A program made the translations under genes and the position numbers. The notes beneath the pieces were generated by a model that did no database searches, had not been told where the DNA came from, and was given only the letters and a program-made list of their open reading frames with translations. This document shows, piece by piece, positions 57,490 to 64,000 of a DNA stretch of 64,000 bases (within the stretch, counting starts at the first letter, position 1; every line of letters starts with the position of its first letter). Origin of the DNA: Acidovorax carolinensis (GTDB taxonomy: Bacteria > Pseudomonadota > Gammaproteobacteria > Burkholderiales > Burkholderiaceae_C); contig NZ_CP021361.1 in assembly GCF_002157145.1 (NCBI RefSeq), positions 3,465,001-3,529,000 of the forward strand, in the 5' to 3' direction.

Positions 57490-57535
57490 AACCAATTCCA
57501 TTTCGTCAGCGGCTGGGCCAACTGACGGGTGAGAA

Positions 57536-58537
57536 TTAGAAGTTGTGGCGGACGCCCACTGCGAAGGAGCTGAAATCAGTACCTGGAGCGCTCACGCTAT
57601 AGGAGGCACCGGCGTCGTTGTTGACACGCGTGTAATAGCCATACACCTTGGTGCGCTTGCTCAGGTTGTAGTTATAGCCCACCGTGTATTGGGTAGCAGC
57701 CGAATCGTTCCGATTGCTCCAGCTGTTAGCACGGCCCACATTCAGGTGAAACTCCGATGCACCCAAGGCATACATGCCAGCCAAACGGAAGTTGTTGCGG
57801 GTACCCAGCAATGTTTCATCATTGCGCTGGTAGTAACCACCAACGGTGAATTGACCCACAGTGTAAAGAGCGCGGAGGCCCAACTGCTTATCATCGTCAA
57901 CTTGGCTATAGCCAGCGCCAAGGGCCAGTGCACCCACGTTGTAATTGGCGGCCAAATCATAGCCATTCTTGTTGTTGGTACCAGCAGCCTTTTCGTGAAG
58001 GTTCACAGCAGCATCAACGGTCAGGCCGCCGAAGCTGGGGGAGCGGTAGCCAACTTTATTCTTGGTACCCAGACCGTTAAACCACACGGGATCCTGATAC
58101 AGGGCGTCGGAAGACGAACCGGTGTCGTGGTTATGCATACCGACGTAATCAGCGGTGGCGTAGTACGACTCGGGCGTGAAGTTGCCCAGGCGCACCATAC
58201 CAAAACCACCCGACAGATTCACTTCGCTTTGACGGCCAAAATTGATACCCGTGCCAGTGTTGGGAAGACCAGGCCAGCCAGTGCCGGCGCCGGTGTCTGA
58301 CGCAAAGCCGCTTTCGAGCTGGAAGCCAGCTTTCAGGCCACCGCCCAGGTCTTCCGTGCCCTTGACGCCGAAACGCGAAGAGTTGTTGAACAGACCGGTT
58401 TTGGTCACATCGCCATCTTTCTGGCGTTCCACCGTGGTGTTCACACGGCCGTACAGCGTGACGCTGCTTTGGGCCATTGCAGCGGTGGTGCCGGCAACAG
58501 CCAGGACAGCCAGGACAACGCGGGTCATTTTTTGCAT
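57536..58537 (-). CDS. Gram-negative general porin (trimeric beta-barrel)
   Basis: The 333-residue outer-membrane porin has a signal peptide MQKMTRVVLAVLAVAGTTAA ending MAQ, then SSVTLYGRVNTTVERQ, the standard first strand of Burkholderiales porins. SRFGVKGTEDLGGGLKAGFQ and SGGFGMVRLGNFTPESYY follow, and the last residue is Phe (VGVRHNF), needed for barrel assembly. The start ATG 58537 has AAGGAAA ahead; the 13 codons upstream are unsupported. Codon usage is less GC-rich than the neighbours, as is common for highly expressed porins. Single gene with its own terminator. Confidence 0.95.
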   Translation of the reverse strand: MQKMTRVVLAVLAVAGTTAAMAQSSVTLYGRVNTTVERQKDGDVTKTGLFNNSSRFGVKGTEDLGGGLKAGFQLESGFASDTGAGTGWPGLPNTGTGINFGRQSEVNLSGGFGMVRLGNFTPESYYATADYVGMHNHDTGSSSDALYQDPVWFNGLGTKNKVGYRSPSFGGLTVDAAVNLHEKAAGTNNKNGYDLAANYNVGALALGAGYSQVDDDKQLGLRALYTVGQFTVGGYYQRNDETLLGTRNNFRLAGMYALGASEFHLNVGRANSWSNRNDSAATQYTVGYNYNLSKRTKVYGYYTRVNNDAGASYSVSAPGTDFSSFAVGVRHNF

Positions 58538-58782
58538 GAGATTTCCTTTGATACTAGTTGCCATCAGGAGGCGCATAGGCAGTTTCAGTTTTTGACTGGA
58601 CTACCGAGAATGCTTCGGGAACTCGATCTTATGGCGCGCCTTGTTTCAGCGCACTATTTGCTGAAAGTTTGATGACACAAGTGATGCGCCGCCACAACAG
58701 TTGCATTCACTCCCGCTCCGCCGCACCGCCACGGTGCGCAACCTGCACCACTTGGGTCACTGCGATACGCTGGCAAACACCG

Positions 58783-58950
58783 TTACGGTGCGCTTGCTGC
58801 GGGCACGGCCGCACTGGCGGGCGCCTCAGGCGCATGGAGGGCATCGGCACCGTGTTTTTCACCAGACATGTCCACCTTGTCACCGGCCTTCATGATGACG
58901 AACAGCGAGAGGGCCGCAAACAGGACGAAACCTACGACGATCTTCCACAT
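58783..58950 (-). CDS. Small single-span membrane peptide, 55 residues
   Basis: ATG 58950 is preceded by AGGAGA eight bases upstream. The product starts MWKIVVGFVLFAALSLFVIM, a membrane segment, followed by a short polar KAGDKVDMSGEKHGAD and an Ala/Pro-rich tail (ending AVPAASAP). It resembles the small peptides often encoded downstream of transporters in Comamonadaceae, but I do not recognise a named family. It lies after the MHS transporter, beyond a strong hairpin terminator on the same strand, so it is probably transcribed on its own. Confidence 0.7.
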   Translation of the reverse strand: MWKIVVGFVLFAALSLFVIMKAGDKVDMSGEKHGADALHAPEAPASAAVPAASAP

Positions 58951-58988
58951 AACTTCTATCTCCTGGGGATGGGGGTTGCTTGTTCAAC

Positions 58989-59032
58989 AAAAGGGCCTCG
59001 CAGCTCGGCTTGGCAGCGTGCGAGGCCCTTTT
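58989..59032. terminator. Bidirectional terminator after the MHS transporter
   Basis: A perfect 14-bp stem (58989-59002 with 59019-59032) begins with AAAAGGGCCTCGCA and ends with the T-rich mirror. On the minus strand the T-run follows the stem, downstream of the transporter stop at 59095. Confidence 0.88.
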
Positions 59033-59094
59033 CTGGAACACAGTGCCCGCACCTCGTATGGGAGGCAGGCACTGATCGCAGTGCGGCTTGACCG

Positions 59095-60768
59095 TCAGTC
59101 GTTGGCGTAGATGTCCACGTCCTTGGTTTCACGGATGAACAGCGTGCCGATCACCAAGGTCATGCCCGCGATGATGATGGGGTACCACAGGCCGTTGTAC
59201 ATGTTGCCGGTTTGCGCAACGATGGCAAACGCCGTGGTGGGCAGCAGGCCGCCGAACCAGCCGTTACCGATGTGGTATGGCAGGCTCATCGAGGTGTAGC
59301 GGATACGGGTCGGGAACATTTCCACCAGCATGGCGGCAATCGGCCCGTACACCATGGTCACCAGCAGCACCAGCCAGAACAGCAGGGCCACCACCAGGCC
59401 CTTGTTGGTCTTGGCCGGATCGGCCTTTGCCGGGTAACCAGCCAGCTTCAGGTCCTCGGCCACTTCCTTCTTGAAAGCGGCGATGGCCTTGACGGAGGTT
59501 TCATCGAACTTGAGGTTCACCACGTTGCCCGTAGGCGCCGTCACCGTCTTGTCGCCGATCTTGAGCACCGCCGGCGAGCCCGCAGGGCCTGCCACGTTGT
59601 CATAGCTCACCGAGTTCTGCACCAGGTAGCGCTTGGCAATGTCGCACGAGCTGCGGAAGTCGATCTCGCGGGCCACCGGGTTGCCCTGGAACGAGCACGA
59701 TGCCGGATCGGCCGTCACCACCACGCCAGCCGAGGCCTGGGCACGGGCCAGGTCAGGATTGGCCGCTTCGGTCAGTGCCTTGAAGACGGGGAAGTATGTC
59801 ACCACGGCCAGCAGGCAGCCCGCCATGATGATGGGCTTGCGGCCGATCTTGTCCGACAGGGCACCGAACACCACGAAGAAGGGCGTGCCAAGCAGCAGCG
59901 CGGCAGCGATCAGCAGGTTGGCGGTGGTGTTGTCCACCTTCAGTTGTTGCGTCAGGAAGAACAGCGCGTAGAACTGGCCCGAGTACCAGACCACGGCCTG
60001 GCCGGCGGTCAGGCCCACCAGCGCCAGGATCACGATCTTCAGGTTTTTCCACTGACCGAACGATTCCGAGATGGGCGCCTTGGAGGTCTTGCCCTCGGCC
60101 TTCATCTTCTGGAAGGCAGGCGATTCCGACAGCGACAGGCGGATCCACACCGAGATGCCCAGCAGCAGGATGGACACCAGGAACGGAATGCGCCAGCCCC
60201 AGTCCTGGAACGCCGCTTCACCCAAGCCCAGACGCACGCCCAAGATCACCAGCAGACTCAGGAACAGGCCCAGCGTGGCCGTGGTCTGGATCCAGGACGT
60301 ATAGGCGCCGCGCTTGCCGTGCGGAGCATGCTCGGCCACATAGGTGGCGGCACCGCCGTACTCACCACCCAGCGCCAGGCCCTGCAGCATGCGCAGCGCA
60401 ACCAGGATGACGGGAGCGGCCACACCGATGGTGGCGTAGCTGGGCAGCAGGCCGACGATGAAGGTCGACAGGCCCATGATGAGGATCGTGACCAGGAAGG
60501 TGTACTTGCGCCCGATCATGTCGCCCAGGCGGCCGAACACGATGGCGCCGAATGGCCGAACCAGGAAACCTGCCGCAAACGCCAGCAGCGCAAAGATGAA
60601 GGCCGCGCCCGCATCCAGTCCGCTGAAGAACTGCTTGGCAATGATGGCCGCGAGCGAACCGTATAGATAAAAGTCGTACCACTCGAATACGGTACCGAGC
60701 GACGAAGCGAAGATGACCTTCTTCTCTTCGGCGGACATCGGCCGCGGTGCGGGATGTTGCGTTGCCAT
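59095..60768 (-). CDS. Metabolite:H+ symporter (MHS-family MFS transporter) with large insert
   Basis: The 557-residue inner-membrane transporter has the MHS hallmarks: FEWYDFYLYGSLAAIIAKQF, RPFGAIVFGRLGDMIGRKY between helices 2 and 3, and RMLQGLALGGEYGGAATYVA. Relatives carry shikimate, proline/betaine, citrate or alpha-ketoglutarate. Residues about 345-455, before helix 9, form a soluble insertion with two cysteines (DPASCSFQGNP and FRSSCDIAKRY), absent from most MHS proteins of about 430-440 residues. It must face one side of the membrane as an extra domain. Start ATG 60768. It is divergent from the DUF485-actP pair; the substrate may therefore be an organic acid. Confidence 0.9.
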   Translation of the reverse strand: MATQHPAPRPMSAEEKKVIFASSLGTVFEWYDFYLYGSLAAIIAKQFFSGLDAGAAFIFALLAFAAGFLVRPFGAIVFGRLGDMIGRKYTFLVTILIMGLSTFIVGLLPSYATIGVAAPVILVALRMLQGLALGGEYGGAATYVAEHAPHGKRGAYTSWIQTTATLGLFLSLLVILGVRLGLGEAAFQDWGWRIPFLVSILLLGISVWIRLSLSESPAFQKMKAEGKTSKAPISESFGQWKNLKIVILALVGLTAGQAVVWYSGQFYALFFLTQQLKVDNTTANLLIAAALLLGTPFFVVFGALSDKIGRKPIIMAGCLLAVVTYFPVFKALTEAANPDLARAQASAGVVVTADPASCSFQGNPVAREIDFRSSCDIAKRYLVQNSVSYDNVAGPAGSPAVLKIGDKTVTAPTGNVVNLKFDETSVKAIAAFKKEVAEDLKLAGYPAKADPAKTNKGLVVALLFWLVLLVTMVYGPIAAMLVEMFPTRIRYTSMSLPYHIGNGWFGGLLPTTAFAIVAQTGNMYNGLWYPIIIAGMTLVIGTLFIRETKDVDIYAND

Positions 60769-61132
60769 GATTGCCTCCTGGAATGTTTTGAATTTACAGG
60801 CACATACAAATTACCTGTGGAGGCACTATCCATGGCACTACTGACACCGCTCTGACGTATTTCTTACAGAAATTGACGCGAAACTTCCTCCAGCCTTACA
60901 GCTTTGGTAGTAACCCTCACCGCGCATTTTTCGATGCGGAAAAACACCGGGCGGCACCACATCTCCTCGGGTTTTCCCTCGGGTGACGCCACCACCTTTT
61001 CAGGCGCCCACGCGGCGACAAAACACGGCTGCGTAAGCGCTTGGTCAGTGCGCATTCACAGAATCCAGCCATGCGGTGCGACCTACCGCCCCACATTGCG
61101 TTTTCAACGCACTATCCTGAGGAGAGATACCC
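60769..61132. other. Divergent promoter region, MHS transporter / DUF485-actP
   Basis: No gene is supported. Near the MHS side, ACAGG (60796-60800) and CCTGT (60814-60818) form a spaced inverted repeat 28 bases before the transporter start. Towards actP there are two CTTACAG direct repeats near 60865 and 60895. GAGGAGAG a few bases before 61133 is the DUF485 ribosome site. Confidence 0.45.
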
Positions 61133-61441
61133 ATGAGTGACCCAATGGTCCAGAAAATTCAGAGCCATCCAAAGTACCTGGAACTGCGCAAAAAGCGCAA
61201 CCGCCTGGGTATCTTCCTGACGGTCCTGATGCTGATCGTGTACTACGGCTACATCGCGCTGATTGCGTTTGACAAGAAGTTCCTGGCGCAGCCCATCGGC
61301 AGCGGCGTGACCTCGCTGGGCATCCCCATAGGCATGGGCGTGATCATCTTCACGATCGTGATCACCGGCATCTATGTGCGCCGCGCCAATGGCGAATTCG
61401 ACACCCTGACCAAAGACATCCTGAAGGACGCATCGAAATGA
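61133..61441 (+). CDS. DUF485 membrane protein (YjcH-like)
   Basis: The 102-residue protein has the DUF485 pattern: [20 protein letters not shown] with a basic lead, a first span ([19 protein letters not shown]), a loop and a second span ([19 protein letters not shown]), followed by the motif [11 protein letters not shown]. It is always encoded just before actP, whose start it overlaps by four bases (ATGA). Its role in acetate transport is thought to be accessory; the exact mechanism is unknown. Confidence 0.93.
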   Translation: MSDPMVQKIQSHPKYLELRKKRNRLGIFLTVLMLIVYYGYIALIAFDKKFLAQPIGSGVTSLGIPIGMGVIIFTIVITGIYVRRANGEFDTLTKDILKDASK

Positions 61442-63174
61442 ATGCATCAACATTACGCGGGGGCAGCCTGCTGGCACTCCTGGCGCTCCTGGCCGCTGGC
61501 AGCGCCCATGCGGCCGGCGCCGATCTGGGCCAGGCCGCCAAGCAGGCGACCAACTGGACGGCCATCATCATGTTTGGCGCCTTTGTCGCCGGCACGCTGT
61601 GGATCACGAAATGGGCTGCGGCCAAGACCAAGTCCGCCTCTGACTTCTACACCGCGGGCGGCGGCATCACCGGCTTTCAGAATGGCCTGGCGATTGCGGG
61701 CGACTACATGTCGGCCGCCTCTTTTCTGGGCATTTCGGCGGCCGTGATGGCCACCGGCTACGACGGGCTCATCTACTCCATTGGCTTTCTTGTGGGCTGG
61801 CCCATCATCACCTTCCTGATGGCCGAGCGGCTGCGCAACCTTGGCAAGTTCACCTTTGCCGACGTGGCGGGCTACCGCTTTCAGCAGGGCCCCATCCGCG
61901 CATTTGCCGCCTCGGGCACGCTGGTGGTGGTGGCGTTCTACCTGATCGCGCAAATGGTTGGCGCGGGGCAGCTCATCAAGCTGCTGTTTGGCCTGGAATA
62001 CTGGATGGCCGTGGTCATCGTTGGCGCGCTGATGATGATCTATGTGCTGTTTGGCGGCATGACGGCCACCACCTGGGTGCAGATCATCAAGGCCTGCCTG
62101 CTGCTGGCGGGCGTGACCTTCATGGCCTTCATGGTGCTGGCGCAGTACGGCTTCAGCCCCGAGGCGCTGTTTGCAAAGGGCGTCGAAGTGCGCACGCAAA
62201 TCGCCGCCAACACCGGCATGTCGGCCGAAGAGGCCGCCAAGAAGGGCCTGGGCATCATGGGCCCGGGCGGTTTCATCAAGGATCCGATCTCGGCCATCTC
62301 GTTCGGCATGGCGCTGATGTTCGGCACCGCTGGCCTGCCGCACATCCTGATGCGCTTCTTTACGGTGCCCGATGCCAAGCAGGCGCGCAAGTCGGTGCTG
62401 TGGGCCACGACCTGGATCGGCTACTTCTACGTGCTGATCTTCATCATCGGCTTTGGCGCGATAACCCTGGTGCTCACCAACCCCGAGTTCGCGGATGTGG
62501 TCAAGGGCGTGATCCACGGCGGTGCGGGCACGGCCAACATGGCGGCAGTGCTTGTGGCCAAGTCGGTGGGCGGCAACATCTTCTATGGCTTCATCTCGGC
62601 CGTGGCGTTTGCCACCATCCTGGCCGTGGTGGCTGGCCTGACGCTCTCGGGCGCCTCGGCCGTCTCACATGACCTGTATGCAACGGTGTTCAAGAAGGGC
62701 AAGGCCGACAGCGCTGCCGAGCTGAAGGTCTCGCGCATCACCACGCTGGCCCTGGGCCTGATCGCCGTGGTGCTGGGCATTGTCTTTGAGAAGCAGAACA
62801 TCGCGTTCATGGTGTCGCTGGCCTTTGCCATCGCGGCCTCGGCCAACTTCCCGGTGCTGTTCCTGTCGGTGCTGTGGAAGGACTGCACCACGCGGGGCGC
62901 GGTGATTGGCGGCTTCCTGGGCCTGATTTCATCAGTGGGCCTGACGGTAGTCTCACCCTCGGTGTGGGAAGCCACGCTGGGCAACCCGGCCGGCTCGGCG
63001 CTGTTTCCCTACACCTCGCCGGCACTGTTCTCGATGACCATCGGCTTCGTGGGCATCTGGCTGTTCTCGATCACCGACAAAAGCGCCAACGCCGCACGCG
63101 AGCGCGCCGCGTTTCCGGCGCAGCAGGTGCGGTCGGAGACGGGCTTCGGGGCATCGGGCGCTTCGGGCCACTGA
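61438..63174 (+). CDS. actP: Cation/acetate symporter ActP
   Basis: ActP is a sodium:solute symporter that takes up acetate and glycolate. The 578-residue protein has a signal-like N-terminus ([15 protein letters not shown]), then about 13 helices. Family landmarks are [57 protein letters not shown] and [16 protein letters not shown]. Length is at the long end of the family (550-580). It overlaps the DUF485 gene by four bases and is followed by a terminator, so the two form an operon. Nearby acs is not in the window. Confidence 0.95.
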   Translation: MNASTLRGGSLLALLALLAAGSAHAAGADLGQAAKQATNWTAIIMFGAFVAGTLWITKWAAAKTKSASDFYTAGGGITGFQNGLAIAGDYMSAASFLGISAAVMATGYDGLIYSIGFLVGWPIITFLMAERLRNLGKFTFADVAGYRFQQGPIRAFAASGTLVVVAFYLIAQMVGAGQLIKLLFGLEYWMAVVIVGALMMIYVLFGGMTATTWVQIIKACLLLAGVTFMAFMVLAQYGFSPEALFAKGVEVRTQIAANTGMSAEEAAKKGLGIMGPGGFIKDPISAISFGMALMFGTAGLPHILMRFFTVPDAKQARKSVLWATTWIGYFYVLIFIIGFGAITLVLTNPEFADVVKGVIHGGAGTANMAAVLVAKSVGGNIFYGFISAVAFATILAVVAGLTLSGASAVSHDLYATVFKKGKADSAAELKVSRITTLALGLIAVVLGIVFEKQNIAFMVSLAFAIAASANFPVLFLSVLWKDCTTRGAVIGGFLGLISSVGLTVVSPSVWEATLGNPAGSALFPYTSPALFSMTIGFVGIWLFSITDKSANAARERAAFPAQQVRSETGFGASGASGH

Positions 63175-63217
63175 CACGGCGCGGCACAGCGCCACCACCG
63201 CTGCGCCGCACCACTCA

Positions 63218-63244
63218 AGCCGGGCCACCCTGCCCGGCTTTTTC
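63218..63244 (+). terminator. Intrinsic terminator after actP
   Basis: AGCCGGGC (63218-63225) pairs with GCCCGGCT (63232-63239), and a T-run follows. Confidence 0.9.
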
Positions 63245-63279
63245 GCGTCTGCCGCAGGGTCCGCATCACCGCCAAAAAC

Positions 63280-63340
63280 TATCAAAACAATAGCTGCTAG
63301 CGCTTGATGGATAAGCGCTACAGACCGTTTTGAATCAAAC
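63280..63340. repeat. AGCGCTT-core palindromic repeat, well-preserved copy
   Basis: AACTATCAAAACAATAGCTG then CTAGCGCTTGATGGATAAGC and GCTACAGACCGTTTTGAATC make a full-length copy between the convergent actP and exonuclease genes. Confidence 0.82.
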
Positions 63341-63370
63341 ATCAATGCGGCAAAGGCCGCAACCCACGGT

Positions 63371-64000
63371 TCAACCTGCGCCGTGCAACTGGCGCAGCTT
63401 GATAAAGGCCAGCGCCGCCATCACGGCGTCGTTGAGCGCGTCGTGCGCCTCGCGCCGGGGCAGGCCCAGGTCGTCCATCAGGGTGGCAAAACGCAGGTCG
63501 ATGTCGGCGTTGTCCTGCTGCTTGTACGGCGGCAGTTGCCGGAACTTGTGCTCGTAATACAGTGCGGACACTTCAATCTTGGGCTGCGGCAGCTCCATGC
63601 CCAGCAGCGGCCAGATGGCGCGGTTGAGCATGGCCACGTCGAATTCGAGAAAGTAGCCCACCAGTGGACGGCTGCCGATGAAGCGCAGCAGCTGACGCAT
63701 GGCGTCTGCCAGCGGCAGGCCCTGGGCGACATCCCGCTCGCGCAGGCGGTGGATGCGCACGCTGTCGGCCGGCACGCCCTTGTCGGGGCGCACCAGCAGC
63801 TCCAGCCGCTCGCTGGTCAGGATGCGCTGACCCACGATGCGCACGGCACCAATGGCGATGATTTCATCGCTGCGCACGTTGAGCCCGGTAGTTTCGCAAT
63901 CGAGCGCCACCCATTCACCGGGCGGCGGCGGGTCAAGCAGAAAGGCGAACGCCGGATCGGCCAGGTGGTACTGCAACCAGGCGCGCCGCAGGCGTGCGAA
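63371..64000 (-). CDS. DEDD-type 3'-5' exonuclease, PolC/epsilon-like (5' end beyond window)
   Basis: The visible part has the exonuclease I motif VALDCETTGLN, motif II in GYFLEFDVAMLN and motif III REAHDALNDAVM, so all the acidic metal ligands are present. It resembles DnaQ-family proteins encoded beside DUF294/CBS nucleotidyltransferase genes in Burkholderiales. The frame is open to the end of the window (reading FARLRRAWLQYHLADPAFAF), so the true start lies beyond base 64000. A TTG at 63976 is possible but leaves out conserved N-terminal residues. Confidence 0.88.
   Translation of the reverse strand, partial: FARLRRAWLQYHLADPAFAFLLDPPPPGEWVALDCETTGLNVRSDEIIAIGAVRIVGQRILTSERLELLVRPDKGVPADSVRIHRLRERDVAQGLPLADAMRQLLRFIGSRPLVGYFLEFDVAMLNRAIWPLLGMELPQPKIEVSALYYEHKFRQLPPYKQQDNADIDLRFATLMDDLGLPRREAHDALNDAVMAALAFIKLRQLHGAG

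Overview
The window is about 64 kb of GC-rich chromosomal DNA from a betaproteobacterium. Gene content and order point to the Comamonadaceae, most probably Acidovorax or a close relative. The pointers are paired lipid A acyltransferases divergent from metK, a SAH riboswitch ahead of ahcY-tlyA-metF, a cbpA-cbpM pair, a giant tandem-fused UvrA, Bug-type receptors and many dispersed AGCGCTT-core palindromic repeats. It is ordinary core chromosome with a few accessory patches. I see no prophage, complete insertion sequence, CRISPR array, rRNA or tRNA.

Layout. 1-2.9 kb: cytochrome c biogenesis (resB, cut by the window edge) and a c4-type dihaem cytochrome. 2.9-9.1 kb: engB, an epoxide-hydrolase-like protein, two lipid A acyltransferases, metK behind a SAM-II-like leader, and a fused NMN adenylyltransferase/Nudix enzyme. 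9.1-12.3 kb: an accessory patch with a decayed cysteine desulfurase, unknown small proteins, a lysine-tailed HU-like protein and dodecin. 12.3-24.5 kb: glmS/lrp, cbpA-cbpM, a diguanylate cyclase, a soluble histidine kinase, glmU, a Crp/Fnr regulator divergent from a short BLUF photoreceptor, a DUF2917-like protein divergent from a LysR regulator, and tyrS. 24.6-32 kb: M23 peptidase, anmK, erpA, rplM-rpsI, a Ser/Thr kinase and rlmJ. 32-39.3 kb: rlpA, metF, tlyA and ahcY on one strand, then prfC and a HAD phosphatase on the other. 39.4-48.4 kb: a Bug receptor, ppk2 and a complete nitric oxide reductase locus (norF-norE divergent from norC-norB-norQ-ferredoxin-norD) with a perfect FNR-type box. 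48.4-57.3 kb: a YkgJ-type protein, the 1997-residue UvrA and two tandem amino-acid-type binding proteins. 57.5-64 kb: porin, a 55-residue membrane peptide, an MHS-family transporter, the DUF485-actP acetate uptake pair and an exonuclease cut by the window edge.

How it works together. Several loci belong to the methyl cycle: metK (SAM synthesis), ahcY (SAH hydrolysis), metF (methyl-THF) and the methyltransferases TlyA and RlmJ. metK and ahcY each carry their own ligand-sensing leader. glmS and glmU make UDP-GlcNAc, while AnmK, the M23 peptidase and RlpA remodel or recycle peptidoglycan. The nor locus detoxifies NO or supports denitrification under low oxygen.

Two cautions matter to any user. 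First, seven genes (resB, the hydrolase, lysR, the M23 peptidase, rlpA, ahcY, norB) are each broken by one apparent single-base indel in a short G/C run. Several are indispensable, so these are probably sequence errors, and I annotate the genes at full length. Second, dispersed palindromic repeats lie not only between genes but also over stop codons and in frame inside genes (anmK, the HAD phosphatase, the nor ferredoxin, uvrA). This is the most unusual pattern in the window.
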